From assembly GCA_964599565.1 (NCBI GenBank), contig CAZRFE010000001.1, forward strand, positions 1 to 64,000: 64,000 bases of DNA, written 5' to 3'. The notes beneath the pieces were generated by a model. It made no database searches, was not told the origin of the DNA, and saw only the letters and a list, made by a program, of their open reading frames with translations. This DNA comes from JAJUFS01 sp964599565 (lineage in GTDB: Bacteria; Pseudomonadota; Gammaproteobacteria; Natronospirales; JAJUFS01). The position numbers were made by a program, and so were the translations under genes. Each line of letters opens with the position of its first letter. The stretch's first letter is position 1. Below are positions 25,560 through 34,819 of the stretch, one piece after another.

Positions 25560-26264
25560 TCAGTTCCGCGCCGACTCAATCTGCTCGCGCACGAAAGGAA
25601 TGGTGAGCCTGCGCTGGTGGGCAAGCGATGCACTGTCCAGTCTTGCAATCAATGCAGCGAGATCGCGCATGTCGCGCGAGACGCGCGTCAGCAGGTAACG
25701 GGCGGTTTCCGCCGGCAGGTCGAGACCGCGTGCGCGCGCCTTGCGCGTGAGCGCGGCAAGACGCTGCTCGTCGTCAAGCGGGTGCAGCTGGTAGACAAGC
25801 ATCGCGCCGAAACGTGAACCGAGATCGGGCAGCACGAGATCGAGCGCGGCCGGCGGACGATGCGACGTCACCAGCAACGAGGCTTCCGCGTCGTGCAGTT
25901 CGTTGTAAAGGTGAAATATCGCGCGCTCCCAGTCCGCGTTCCCTGCGATCGACTGGATGTCATCCAGCGCAACGACGTCGAGCGTTTCCCATCCTTCCAG
26001 CACGCGCGGTTCCCATTGCGCGGCTTCCGCAAGCGGCAGGAGTCCGGTACGTCTTCCGTGATTCGCCGCTTCGCGGCACGCAGCATGCAGCAGGTGCGTT
26101 CGCCCGGCCGCCGCTTCGCTCCACAGGTAAATGAACTGCCGCGCCCTGGCGGCCTCGCGCACGGCATCGACCGCGGCACGGCTGGAATCTTCGATGAAGT
26201 TGTCGAAATCGAGATCGGAACCGAGCGTGATTCCGAGCGTGAGCTGTCGTGGCGTCGAGTTCAC
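25560..26264 (-). CDS. hda: DnaA regulatory inactivator Hda
   Basis: A 234-aa AAA+ protein homologous to the DnaA ATPase domain. With the sliding clamp, Hda makes DnaA hydrolyse ATP and so prevents re-initiation of replication. Visible features are an N-terminal RQLTLGI stretch that resembles the clamp-binding QL-x-L motif, the degenerate Walker A SEAAAGRTHLLHA (typical of Hda, no Lys), Walker B VVALDDIQ and sensor 1 LLVTSHRPP. The start is GTG 26264. It follows the DUF2066 gene with a 23-bp gap. Confidence 0.9.
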   Translation of the reverse strand: MNSTPRQLTLGITLGSDLDFDNFIEDSSRAAVDAVREAARARQFIYLWSEAAAGRTHLLHAACREAANHGRRTGLLPLAEAAQWEPRVLEGWETLDVVALDDIQSIAGNADWERAIFHLYNELHDAEASLLVTSHRPPAALDLVLPDLGSRFGAMLVYQLHPLDDEQRLAALTRKARARGLDLPAETARYLLTRVSRDMRDLAALIARLDSASLAHQRRLTIPFVREQIESARN

Positions 26265-26287
26265 GATGCTGTCCGGCGCGAATGCAA

Positions 26288-27454
26288 TCAGCCGCGAAAC
26301 CGGTAACGCAACACCTGCGGTTCGGGAATGCGCGCATCCGGCTGCAGCGCCGGATCGACAACCGGCTGCGCATCCAGGCCTGCAGCATCATCGGCGATCG
26401 ATGGCCCAAGATGCACGACGGTTTCAACCGGCAGCGGTTCGAGCACGCGGCCGAGCGCTATGGATTGCTCGAGCGCGCGCGCAGCGCCGTTCAGTTCGAG
26501 TTCGAAGCGCAACGTGCTGCCGTCGACACGCACCAGGCGTGCATCCTTCACGGTGCTGAGCCCCGAGAGATAGGCGAGAACCTTCGCGTACGACGCGAGC
26601 TGGTCAACGTCGATCACTTCCACCGTCACGGCACCGCTGTCGACAAGCGAGGCGTCCACCGCGAACTCGCGTGCAAAATGTTCGGCGAGCGCATCGATGG
26701 CGGCGGTTGCAACGGCTTCGGCACTCGCACCGCTCAGCTCGAAGCGTTGCCGCTCGTTCCCGCGCAGCAATGTCCAGCGGCCTGCCCACAGCCCGTTGCC
26801 CGCATTGAAGATGCTGCCGGCAAGCACGGCGTCGGGAGCGTAGCGGCTGGCCGCGGCGATCAGCGGTTCCTCGTAGACACCCCAGACATCCATGAAGCTG
26901 ACGCGCGTGGCATCTTCCGCGTCCATCGCCGGCAACGCCAGCGGCAGGCCGCGGCGTTGCGCGGCGCGCTGCATGGCAGCAGGTACGGGAGCGGCGCTGT
27001 CATTGCCGATGAGCCTGCGATCCGCGCCATCGCTGAATGCAATCCAGGCGAGCGACAGCGGACGTTCGCGGCCCCACAGCGGCACGCCCGCCGCCCGCAG
27101 GCGCTGCTCCAGCGCGTTGCCATCGAACTCGGTGTGCAGCGTCAGCGCGGGCGCGGCCGGATCCACCGGTGCGGGACGCACCGCTTCGTAGCGATACTGC
27201 TGCAGGAAACGCGCGGGATTTTCGAGCAGCGCGTTCGCCTCCGCGGTTTCGAGCGCGGCCTGGCTGCCGGTGACCTTCACGATCACCTGCGCGAGCGCAT
27301 CCTGCAGTGCAGAGTTGCGCGTCTCGCTGCCCTGGTCATGCACGAGCACGTCGGCGGAATGGAGGTTGCCTACCGGATCGGCAGCGGCGGGCGGCATCGA
27401 TACAACGAGGACCGCCACGGAAAAGGCGAGGATGAATGAAAGCCGCGCGCTCAC
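26288..27454 (-). CDS. DUF2066 exported protein
   Basis: A 388-aa exported protein. A signal peptide (SFILAFSVAVLVVSMPPAAA) precedes a DUF2066 domain with RNSALQDALAQVIVKVTGSQ near residues 45-65. DUF2066 proteins are of unknown function and commonly sit between purM and hda in gammaproteobacteria, as here. The start is GTG 27454 with AAGGAG 7 nt upstream; the frame stays open far into purM on the other strand, but that part is antisense shadow. Confidence 0.87.
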   Translation of the reverse strand: MSARLSFILAFSVAVLVVSMPPAAADPVGNLHSADVLVHDQGSETRNSALQDALAQVIVKVTGSQAALETAEANALLENPARFLQQYRYEAVRPAPVDPAAPALTLHTEFDGNALEQRLRAAGVPLWGRERPLSLAWIAFSDGADRRLIGNDSAAPVPAAMQRAAQRRGLPLALPAMDAEDATRVSFMDVWGVYEEPLIAAASRYAPDAVLAGSIFNAGNGLWAGRWTLLRGNERQRFELSGASAEAVATAAIDALAEHFAREFAVDASLVDSGAVTVEVIDVDQLASYAKVLAYLSGLSTVKDARLVRVDGSTLRFELELNGAARALEQSIALGRVLEPLPVETVVHLGPSIADDAAGLDAQPVVDPALQPDARIPEPQVLRYRFRG

Positions 27455-27534
27455 CGTAGTCTCCTTGCGTGCTTGCCGAACGGGATGATGCGAATCGAGC
27501 GCGGTGCCGCGCTGTCGCCCGGATCGGGCGGTCA

Positions 27535-27542
27535 TGTACAAT
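27535..27542 (+). promoter_or_regulatory. Extended -10 promoter for purM
   Basis: TG (27535-27536) next to TACAAT (27537-27542) forms an extended -10 element about 70 nt before the purM start. The -35 region is poor, as is usual for extended -10 promoters. I see no PurR-like operator that I would defend. Confidence 0.45.
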
Positions 27543-27616
27543 ACCACAGCTTCCGCGCAGGCACGGACCGCTCGCGTCCGCGCAGCGCACAGCAATCCAA
27601 CCAGTGACGGAATCCC

Positions 27617-28645
27617 ATGACCGAGAAGCGCTCCCTTACCTATCGCGACGCCGGTGTCGACATCGACGCGGGCGAAGCGCTCGTCGATCGCATCAAGCCT
27701 GCCGCAGCGCGCACGAAACGTTCCGGCGTCATGTCCGGACTCGGCGGTTTCGGTGCGCTGTTCGAACTGCCCTCCGGCTATCGAGAACCCGTGCTTGTTT
27801 CCGGTACCGATGGCGTCGGCACCAAGCTGCGCCTCGCCATCGAGTCCGGCCGGCATGAAGGCGTCGGCATCGATCTTGTCGCCATGTGCGTGAACGACAT
27901 CGTCGTGCAGGGCGCGGAGCCGCTGTTCTTTCTCGACTACTACGCAAGCGGGCGTCTTGATGTGAATGTCGCGGCGACCGTCATCGAAGGCATTGCGCGC
28001 GGCTGCGAATTCGCCGGCTGCGCGCTGATCGGCGGGGAGACCGCGGAGCTTCCCGGCATGTACCACGGCGAGGATTACGACCTCGCCGGCTTCGCGGTCG
28101 GCATCGTCGAGAAGGCGAAACTGCTCGACGGCGCCAAGGTGCGTGCGGGCGATGCCGTCATCGGCATCGCCTCGTCGGGACTCCATTCCAACGGCTATTC
28201 GCTCGCACGCAAGGTGCTGGAAGTCTCCGGCGCGCGGCAGGACATGGATCTCGACGGAACGGCGCTGATCGACCGTCTCATGGCGCCGACGCGCATCTAC
28301 GTCAAGCCGCTGCTCGCGCTGCTCGATCGCATCGACGTGCACGCGCTTGCACACATCACCGGCGGCGGCCTGCTCGAAAACATTCCGCGTGTCATCCCCG
28401 AAGGTCTTGGCGTCGAACTGGACGGCAGCGCCTGGCAGATGCCTGTCGTGTTCGACTGGCTGCGCGAGGAAGGCAACATCGCGAAGCACGAAATGCATCG
28501 CACGTTCAACTGCGGCATCGGCATGACGGTCATTGTCGATGCGCGCGATGCGGATGCGACCGTCGGCGCATTGCGCGACAGCGGCGAAACGGCCGAGATC
28601 ATCGGCCGCGTCGCGAAGGACATCGACGGCGTCCGGATCAGTTGA
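27617..28645 (+). CDS. purM: Phosphoribosylformylglycinamidine cyclo-ligase
   Basis: A 342-aa AIR synthetase, catalysing step five of purine synthesis (FGAM plus ATP to AIR). The opening LTYRDAGVDIDAGEALVDRI, the stretch VSGTDGVGTKLRLA, AMCVNDIVVQGAEPLFFLDY and ALIGGETAELPGMY are diagnostic. Full length. Its stop overlaps the purN start (TGATG), so formation of AIR and GAR formylation are co-expressed. Confidence 0.97.
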   Translation: MTEKRSLTYRDAGVDIDAGEALVDRIKPAAARTKRSGVMSGLGGFGALFELPSGYREPVLVSGTDGVGTKLRLAIESGRHEGVGIDLVAMCVNDIVVQGAEPLFFLDYYASGRLDVNVAATVIEGIARGCEFAGCALIGGETAELPGMYHGEDYDLAGFAVGIVEKAKLLDGAKVRAGDAVIGIASSGLHSNGYSLARKVLEVSGARQDMDLDGTALIDRLMAPTRIYVKPLLALLDRIDVHALAHITGGGLLENIPRVIPEGLGVELDGSAWQMPVVFDWLREEGNIAKHEMHRTFNCGIGMTVIVDARDADATVGALRDSGETAEIIGRVAKDIDGVRIS

Positions 28646-29304
28646 TGTCGCAGCGCGCGCGCGTCGTCGTCCTGGTCTCCGGCAACGGCAGCAACCTGCA
28701 GGCGCTGATCGACGCGACCCGCGCCGGCCGCCTGCCGGCGGACATCGTCGCCGTCATCAGCGATCGCGCCGACGCGTTCGGGCTGGAGCGCGCGCATCGT
28801 GCGCACATCCCGGCCGAAGCGCTGCAACCTGCGCAGTATTCAACCCGCGAAGAACATGAGCGCGCGCTGGCCGCGGCGATCGACGCGCACGCACCGGATC
28901 TCGTCGTTCTCGCGGGATTCATGCGCGTGCTGAGCGCTGCATTCGTGCGCCACTACCACGGGCGCATGCTCAACATTCACCCCTCGCTGCTGCCGAAATA
29001 CCGCGGACTGCGTACCCACCGGCGCGCGCTGGAAGCCGGCGACGCGCTGCACGGTGCGTCCGTGCACTTCGTCACCGAGGAACTCGATGGCGGGCCGGTC
29101 ATCGTGCAGGCGGAAATACCCGTACACGCGGGCGACACCGAACAATCGCTCGCAATGCGCGTGCAGAACATCGAGCACGTGATCTATCCTCAGGCTGTGC
29201 GCCTGTTTGCGGAAGGACGCGTTCGCATGAACGCAGGCCGCGCGGAACTTGATGGCGTGGTGATGACCGCGCCGCTGCCGCCCGAGACAAGCGCACCGGC
29301 CTGA
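28645..29304 (+). CDS. purN: Phosphoribosylglycinamide formyltransferase
   Basis: A 219-aa GAR transformylase using 10-formyl-tetrahydrofolate. The nucleotide loop is VLVSGNGSNLQALIDA. The catalytic His lies in NIHPSLLPKYRGL, and the Asp in VTEELDGGPVIVQ. GLRTHRRALEAG replaces the usual GLHTH, a conservative change. ATG 28645 overlaps the purM stop. The C-terminal 15 residues are a variable tail. Confidence 0.96.
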   Translation: MSQRARVVVLVSGNGSNLQALIDATRAGRLPADIVAVISDRADAFGLERAHRAHIPAEALQPAQYSTREEHERALAAAIDAHAPDLVVLAGFMRVLSAAFVRHYHGRMLNIHPSLLPKYRGLRTHRRALEAGDALHGASVHFVTEELDGGPVIVQAEIPVHAGDTEQSLAMRVQNIEHVIYPQAVRLFAEGRVRMNAGRAELDGVVMTAPLPPETSAPA

Positions 29305-29318
29305 CCGTGGAGAGAATC

Positions 29319-30017
29319 ATGCGACGAACACTCATCCTGCTGTTGCTTCTGCCATTCCACGCCGCTGCAGGACTGCCGGAGTTCCATGCCGTCTACGACT
29401 TCGAGCGCGGACGCATGACGATCGGCGAAACGCGCATCGCGCTCGAACGCAGCCAGGACGACATCTGGCGTTACACCTCGGAATCGAAGGCAACGGGATT
29501 CATCAGCATCTTCGTTGATGACGTCATCCGCGAAGAGAGCATCTTCCGCTTCGAGGACGGCGAGTTCTGGCCGGTCTCCTATGATTACCGCCAGCTCAAT
29601 TCGAGCAAGAACCGTGATGAAAGCATCACCTATGACTGGACCGAGCGCACGGCGACCGTGAACTACCGCGGCCATGAAAGCCGCCCCGACCTCGAACCTG
29701 GAACGCTCGATCGCTTCCTTTTGCAGCTCGCCATCACGGTGCACGCGCAGGACGGCAAGCTCGACCGCACGTACCGCGTCCTCGACAACGGCCGCGTGAA
29801 ACTCTATGAACTCGAAGGAGAGGAACTCGAATCGCTGACCACGCCGGCGGGCACGTTCGAGACGCTGCGCGTCGAGCGCATCGACGAGGATCCGGACAAG
29901 AAGCTTCGCCTGTGGCTTGCGCCCAAGCTCGATTACCTGCCGGTGCGCGTGGAGCAGGAGAAGCGCAACGAGGAGACGCTGCGGCTGGTGCTGACCAGGA
30001 TCAGGACAGGCAACTAG
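29319..30017 (+). CDS. DUF3108 exported protein
   Basis: A 232-aa periplasmic protein of the DUF3108 family. It has a short signal peptide (LILLLLLPFHAAAG), then a beta-rich domain with LPEFHAVYDFERGRMTIGET and a conserved ending RLWLAPKLDYLPVRVEQ. Its function is unknown; genes of this family frequently follow purMN in gammaproteobacteria. The start is ATG 29319, which has GGAGA 6 nt upstream; the GTG at 29307 is less likely. An intrinsic terminator follows. Confidence 0.88.
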   Translation: MRRTLILLLLLPFHAAAGLPEFHAVYDFERGRMTIGETRIALERSQDDIWRYTSESKATGFISIFVDDVIREESIFRFEDGEFWPVSYDYRQLNSSKNRDESITYDWTERTATVNYRGHESRPDLEPGTLDRFLLQLAITVHAQDGKLDRTYRVLDNGRVKLYELEGEELESLTTPAGTFETLRVERIDEDPDKKLRLWLAPKLDYLPVRVEQEKRNEETLRLVLTRIRTGN

Positions 30018-30034
30018 CGCGATGGGCCGTTTCA

Positions 30035-30065
30035 GCAAAAAGCCGGGCGAAGCCCGGCTTTTTGC
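30035..30065. terminator. Bidirectional intrinsic terminator
   Basis: A perfect 14-bp stem, GCAAAAAGCCGGGC (30035-30048) with GCCCGGCTTTTTGC (30052-30065), and a GAA loop. The A run and T run make it work for both the DUF3108 gene and the convergent dcd gene. Confidence 0.9.
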
Positions 30066-30087
30066 CGTTCGTCATTGTCACTTCGCT

Positions 30088-30654
30088 TCAGGTCTTCGGC
30101 AGCGTCACGCCGAGCTGGCCCTGGTACTTGCCGCCGCGGTCCTTGTATGACGTCTCGCAGATTTCATCGGACTCGAAGAACAGCATCTGCGCCACGCCCT
30201 CGTTCGCGTAGATCTTCGCCGGCAGCGGCGTGGTGTTCGAGAATTCCAGCGTCACGTGCCCTTCCCATTCCGGCTCCAGCGGCGTGACGTTCACGATGAT
30301 GCCGCAGCGCGCATACGTGGACTTGCCAAGACAGACGGTCAGCACGCTGCGCGGGATGCGGAAGTATTCGACGGTGCGCGCAAGCGCAAAGGAATTCGGC
30401 GGAATGATGCACACGTCGCTCTTCACGTCCACGAAACTGTTCGCGTCGAAAAGCTTGGGATCGACGACCGCGGAGTTGATGTTCGTGAAGATCTTGAATT
30501 CGTCCGCGCAGCGTACGTCATAGCCATAGCTCGACGTGCCATACGAAACGATGCGGCCTCCGCCGTTCTCCCGCACCTGCCCCGCCTCGAACGGCTCGAT
30601 CATGCCGTGCTCCGCCGCCATCCGGCGAATCCACCTGTCGCTCTTGATGCTCAT
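30088..30654 (-). CDS. dcd: dCTP deaminase
   Basis: A 188-aa enzyme that deaminates dCTP to dUTP for thymidylate synthesis. The trimer and active-site motifs YGYDVRCADEFKIF, LGKSTYARCGIIVNVTPLEP (Ser/Arg pair) and WEGHVTLEFSNTTPLPAKIY (catalytic Glu) are intact, and the length is normal. It lies 106 bp downstream of mrp on the same strand and ends at a shared terminator. Confidence 0.96.
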   Translation of the reverse strand: MSIKSDRWIRRMAAEHGMIEPFEAGQVRENGGGRIVSYGTSSYGYDVRCADEFKIFTNINSAVVDPKLFDANSFVDVKSDVCIIPPNSFALARTVEYFRIPRSVLTVCLGKSTYARCGIIVNVTPLEPEWEGHVTLEFSNTTPLPAKIYANEGVAQMLFFESDEICETSYKDRGGKYQGQLGVTLPKT

Positions 30655-30760
30655 TGCTGTTCCTTAAAGATTCGTGCCGGAACGAAAGGCGCCCCGGAAG
30701 TTTCCTGAAATCTCGCCGCGTTGATCGACGTGTTCCCGCCCTGCTCCGACAACCGCGTTC

Positions 30761-31846
30761 TCATGAATCGTCTTCGGTAATCTGCGGAAACGCGCTCCCG
30801 GTTCCGGATTTCGCGAGTTCCGCCGCCGCCGCACGTGCAATCGCACGATACGTGTTCGCGATCGCACTGTCCGGCTCCGCCGCCACCGTCGGCGTGCCGC
30901 TGTCCGTCTCCTTGCGGATGCGGATGTCGAGCGGCAGCGCGCCGAGCAGGCGCGCATCGTAGTCATCCGCCATCTTCGCACCGCCCCCCGCGCCGAAGAT
31001 GTGCTCCTCGTGCCCGCAGTTCGAGCAGATGTGCGTGCTCATGTTCTCGATGAGGCCGAGCACGTTCACGTTCACCTTGCGGAACATCTGCAGGCCACGG
31101 CGCGCATCGAGCAGCGCGATGTCCTGCGGCGTCGTGACGATCACCGCACCTGCAAGCGGAACCCGCTGGCTCATGGTGAGCTGCGTGTCGCCGGTGCCGG
31201 GCGGCATGTCGACGACGAGGTAGTCGAGCTCGCCCCAGTTCGTTTCGTTCAGCAGCTGCGTGAGCGCCTGCGTGACCATCGGTCCGCGCCACACCATCGG
31301 CTGGTCTTCATCGACAAGAAAACCGATGGACATGCATTTCACGCCGTGCGCAGCCATCGGTTCCATCGTCTTGCCGTCATGGCTCACCGGCCGGCCGGCG
31401 ATGCCCAGCATGCGCGGCTGCGACGGTCCGTAGATGTCCGCATCCAGCATGCCGACCGCCGCGCCTTCCTGCGCGAGCGCAATGGCGAGATTCGCCGCCG
31501 TCGTCGACTTGCCGACGCCACCCTTGCCCGATGCCACCGCAACAATGTTGCGGATGCCGGCGAAAGGCTGCAGGCCGCGCTGCACCGTCGCGGACTTCAC
31601 CGTCCAGTCGACGACAAGATCCACGTTCACCGTCTCGCCGCACGCTGCGGAGAAATGCTGCGCGAGCGCGGCGGCGAGTTCGCTCTCATAACGGCTCGCG
31701 GGGAAATCGAATCCGAGTTCCAGGCGGACGTTGCTGCCGTCCACGGCAAGATTCCGCACGGCGCCCGCGGTCACGAGATCGACGCCCATCGCGGGCTCGA
31801 CCCAGCGGGACAGGGCCAGTTCGACAAGCTCGCGATTGACGGGCAT
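30761..31846 (-). CDS. mrp: Iron-sulfur carrier ATPase Mrp/ApbC
   Basis: A 361-aa P-loop protein that carries Fe-S clusters to target proteins. An N-terminal DUF59/MIP18-like domain (about residues 1-85) leads into the ATPase core. The core has the deviant Walker A GKGGVGKSTTAANLAIALA, then DADIYGPSQPRMLG, VDMPPGTGD and the cluster-binding CSNCGHEEHIF (CxxC). It is divergent from metG, an arrangement common in gammaproteobacteria. Confidence 0.94.
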   Translation of the reverse strand: MPVNRELVELALSRWVEPAMGVDLVTAGAVRNLAVDGSNVRLELGFDFPASRYESELAAALAQHFSAACGETVNVDLVVDWTVKSATVQRGLQPFAGIRNIVAVASGKGGVGKSTTAANLAIALAQEGAAVGMLDADIYGPSQPRMLGIAGRPVSHDGKTMEPMAAHGVKCMSIGFLVDEDQPMVWRGPMVTQALTQLLNETNWGELDYLVVDMPPGTGDTQLTMSQRVPLAGAVIVTTPQDIALLDARRGLQMFRKVNVNVLGLIENMSTHICSNCGHEEHIFGAGGGAKMADDYDARLLGALPLDIRIRKETDSGTPTVAAEPDSAIANTYRAIARAAAAELAKSGTGSAFPQITEDDS

Positions 31847-32014
31847 GGAACCTCCGGGCGCGCAAAGGCCGGCATTTTAACATCGCGGCGCGCTCGTGCA
31901 GCGCGTTTCCGCTGCCGCGAGCCGTGCGCGCTGTGGCATAATTTCGCCTTTGAAATCAGCCACCTGATCGCATCCAGCCGGTACCGCCCGGCGTTTCATA
32001 CTCCAGGGAAGCGC
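31847..32014 (+). promoter_or_regulatory. mrp/metG divergent promoter region
   Basis: This 168-bp spacer must drive both mrp and metG. CATAAT at 31937-31942 in a TGGCATAAT context is a plausible -10 for metG. I cannot place a firm -35 or the mrp promoter. Confidence 0.4.
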
Positions 32015-34081
32015 ATGAACCCACGCACGACGCCCGCTCGCCGCCAGATTCTTGTCACGTCCGGCCTGCCGTACGCGAACGGCCCGATTCACCTCGGACA
32101 CATGGTGGAAGTGATCCAGACGGACATCTGGTCGCGCTTCCAGAAGATGCGCGGCCACGAATGCTGGTATGTCTGCGCCGAAGACGCGCACGGCACACCG
32201 ATCATGATCCGCGCGCGCAAGGAAGGCATCACGCCGGAAGCGCTCATCGCGCGCGTGAAGGTGGAACACCAGCGCGACTTCGAAGGTTTCCTGATCGGCC
32301 ACGACAACTACCACACCACGCATTCCACCGAGAACCGCGAGCTCAGCACCAACATCTATCTCGCGCTGCGCGATGCCGGCCACATCACCCGCCGCACCAT
32401 CCGCCAGGCCTACGATGAAAAGGAAGGCATGTTCCTGCCGGACCGCTTCATCAGGGGCACGTGTCCGAAATGCGGCGCCGAGGATCAGTACGGCGACAGC
32501 TGCGAGGTGTGCGGCGCGACGTACAGCCCCGCCGACCTGAAGAATCCTGTTTCCGTAATCTCCGGCACGACGCCAATCGAGCGTGAATCGGAACACTATT
32601 TTTTCAAGCTCGGCGATTTCTCGGATTACCTGAAGCAATGGATGGACAGCGCGCGCCTGCATCCGGCGGTGCGCGCGAAACTCGATGAATGGTTCGAGGC
32701 CGGCCTGCAGGACTGGGACATCTCGCGCGACGCACCCTACTTCGGCTTCGAGATTCCCGATGCGCCCGGCAAGTTCTTCTACGTGTGGCTGGACGCACCG
32801 GTCGGCTACCTCGCGAGCTTCCGCCAGCTCTGCGCACGGCGCGGCATGGATTTCGATGCCTGGATGAAGCCGGATACGTCCACCGAGATGGTTCACTTCA
32901 TCGGCAAGGACATCAACTACTTTCATTCGCTGTTCTGGCCCGCGATGCTGAAAGGCTCCGGCTACCGGCAGCCGAGCGGCGTGTACGTGCACGGCTTTCT
33001 CACGGTGAACGGCACCAAGATGTCGAAGTCGCGCGGCACGTTCATTCTCGCGAGAACCTATCTCGAGAATCTCGATCCCGAATACCTGCGCTATTACTTC
33101 GCGGCGAAGCTCGGCGCAGGCGTGGACGACATCGATCTCAATCTCGAGGATTTCATCGCGCGCGTGAATTCCGATCTCGTCGGCAAGGTCGTGAACATCG
33201 CGAGCCGCTGCGCGGGCTTCATCACGAAGAAATTCGACGGCGGTCTTGCAGGCGCACTCGCGGAACCCGGCCTGTTCGAGGAATTCGCGAATGCCGCCGA
33301 CAGCATCGCGGACGCCTACGAGAAGCGCGAGTTCTCGCGCGCGATGCGCGAGATCATGCTGCTTGCCGACAAGGCGAACCAGTACATCGACGCGAAGAAG
33401 CCGTGGGTGCTCGCGAAGAACGCAGGCAGCGAACGCGAGGTGCATGACGTCTGCACGATGGGACTCAACCTGTTCCGCCAGCTGGTCACGTATCTCAAGC
33501 CCGTGCTGCCGAAACTCGCGGAACAGTCGGAAGCGTTCCTGTGCGTCGAACCGCTCGCCTGGAACGACGCGCAGCAGCCGCTGCTCGATCATGCGATCGC
33601 ACCGTTCCGCCCGCTCATGACACGCATTGAACAGAAGGACATCGACGCCATGCTGGAAAAGACGAAGGAAGACCTTGCCGAGGAAAAGGCAACGACGGGC
33701 AACGCCCTGGCGGCAACGGCGAGCGATATCGCGCCGATCGCGGACACCATCAGCATCGATGACTTCATGAAGGTGGATCTTCGCATCGCGCGCATCGTGA
33801 AGGCCGAGCACGTCGAAGGCGCGGACAAGCTCATCCGCCTGACACTCGATATCGGCAGCGGAACGCGCAACGTGTTCGCGGGCATCAAGAGCGCGTATGC
33901 GCCGGAAGACCTCGAAGGAAAACTCACGGTGATGGTCGCGAACCTCGCGCCGCGCAAGATGCGCTTCGGCAACTCCGAAGGCATGGTGCTCGCCGCGAGC
34001 GGCACCGACACCAATGGCGGCAAGGACATCTTCATTCTCGAACCGCACCCGGGCGCGCAGCCCGGCATGCGCGTGAAATGA
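32015..34081 (+). CDS. metG: Methionyl-tRNA synthetase
   Basis: A 688-aa MetG that charges both initiator and elongator tRNA-Met. It has the HIGH-type motif IHLGH in LPYANGPIHLGHMVEV and four zinc cysteines in CPKCGAEDQYGDSCEVCG. The KMSKS loop is NGTKMSKSRGTF. A C-terminal tRNA-binding/dimerisation domain (about 585-688) begins at IDDFMKVDLRIARIVKAEHV. ATG 32015 has AGGGAA upstream. A 9-bp hairpin follows before rsxA. Confidence 0.96.
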   Translation: MNPRTTPARRQILVTSGLPYANGPIHLGHMVEVIQTDIWSRFQKMRGHECWYVCAEDAHGTPIMIRARKEGITPEALIARVKVEHQRDFEGFLIGHDNYHTTHSTENRELSTNIYLALRDAGHITRRTIRQAYDEKEGMFLPDRFIRGTCPKCGAEDQYGDSCEVCGATYSPADLKNPVSVISGTTPIERESEHYFFKLGDFSDYLKQWMDSARLHPAVRAKLDEWFEAGLQDWDISRDAPYFGFEIPDAPGKFFYVWLDAPVGYLASFRQLCARRGMDFDAWMKPDTSTEMVHFIGKDINYFHSLFWPAMLKGSGYRQPSGVYVHGFLTVNGTKMSKSRGTFILARTYLENLDPEYLRYYFAAKLGAGVDDIDLNLEDFIARVNSDLVGKVVNIASRCAGFITKKFDGGLAGALAEPGLFEEFANAADSIADAYEKREFSRAMREIMLLADKANQYIDAKKPWVLAKNAGSEREVHDVCTMGLNLFRQLVTYLKPVLPKLAEQSEAFLCVEPLAWNDAQQPLLDHAIAPFRPLMTRIEQKDIDAMLEKTKEDLAEEKATTGNALAATASDIAPIADTISIDDFMKVDLRIARIVKAEHVEGADKLIRLTLDIGSGTRNVFAGIKSAYAPEDLEGKLTVMVANLAPRKMRFGNSEGMVLAASGTDTNGGKDIFILEPHPGAQPGMRVK

Positions 34082-34086
34082 CAGGG

Positions 34087-34111
34087 GCGGGAGCGGCGCT
34101 CTCGCTCCCGC
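34087..34111 (+). repeat. Hairpin between metG and rsxA
   Basis: GCGGGAGCG (34087-34095) and CGCTCCCGC (34103-34111) form a perfect 9-bp stem with a 7-nt loop in the 41-bp gap between the two genes. There is no T run, so it is more likely an mRNA processing or attenuation point than a full terminator. Confidence 0.55.
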
Positions 34112-34122
34112 AACGCAGACGC

Positions 34123-34713
34123 ATGACAGAGAATCTCGCCAACCTCGGCATCATCCTCATCAGTGCGGTGCTGGTGAACAACTTCGTGCTGGTGAAATTT
34201 CTCGGGCTGTGCCCGTTCATGGGCGTCTCGCGCAAGCTCGAAACCGCAACCGGCATGGCGCTCGCGACGACGTTCGTGCTCACCCTGTCATCCATTGCAA
34301 GTTACCTCGTCCATGCCTACCTGCTGGAACCGGCAGGACTCGGTTACCTGCGCACCATCGCGTTCATCCTCGTCATCGCCGCGGTCGTGCAGTTCACCGA
34401 GATGGTCGTGCGCAAGACCTCGCCGCTGCTTTACCGCGTGCTCGGCATCTTCCTGCCGCTCATCACGACAAACTGTGCGGTACTCGGCGTGGCACTGCTG
34501 AACGTGCAGCAGCAGAACAGTCTCCTGGAATCCGCGATCTACGGTTTCGGCGCCGCCGCGGGATTCTCGCTGGTGATGATTCTCTTTGCGGCCATGCGCG
34601 AGCGGCTTGCCGTTGCGGATGTTCCCGCACCGTTTCGTGGCGCGTCGATTGCGTTCATCACGGCGGGGTTCATGGCGCTGGCGTTCATGGGCTTCGCTGG
34701 CCTCATCAAATGA
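34123..34713 (+). CDS. rsxA: Electron transport complex subunit RsxA
   Basis: A 196-aa integral membrane subunit of the Rsx/Rnf complex, which couples electron flow from NADH or ferredoxin to ion movement; in E. coli it keeps SoxR reduced. It has six hydrophobic segments and the signature VLVNNFVLVKFLGLCPFMGV. The membrane Cys in LGLC and TTNCAVLG are conserved iron-ligand positions in this family. ATG 34123 matches the family start. First gene of rsxABCDGE-nth. Confidence 0.95.
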   Translation: MTENLANLGIILISAVLVNNFVLVKFLGLCPFMGVSRKLETATGMALATTFVLTLSSIASYLVHAYLLEPAGLGYLRTIAFILVIAAVVQFTEMVVRKTSPLLYRVLGIFLPLITTNCAVLGVALLNVQQQNSLLESAIYGFGAAAGFSLVMILFAAMRERLAVADVPAPFRGASIAFITAGFMALAFMGFAGLIK

Positions 34714-34819
34714 TTGCGGGCAACCTCGCCATTTCGTCCGTGACCGCGTTCCTTGCGCGCGCAGTGCCCTGCCCTGAACGAAATATCCTGTTGCCCGCAT
34801 GCCCGGGGACGGCAACGCC

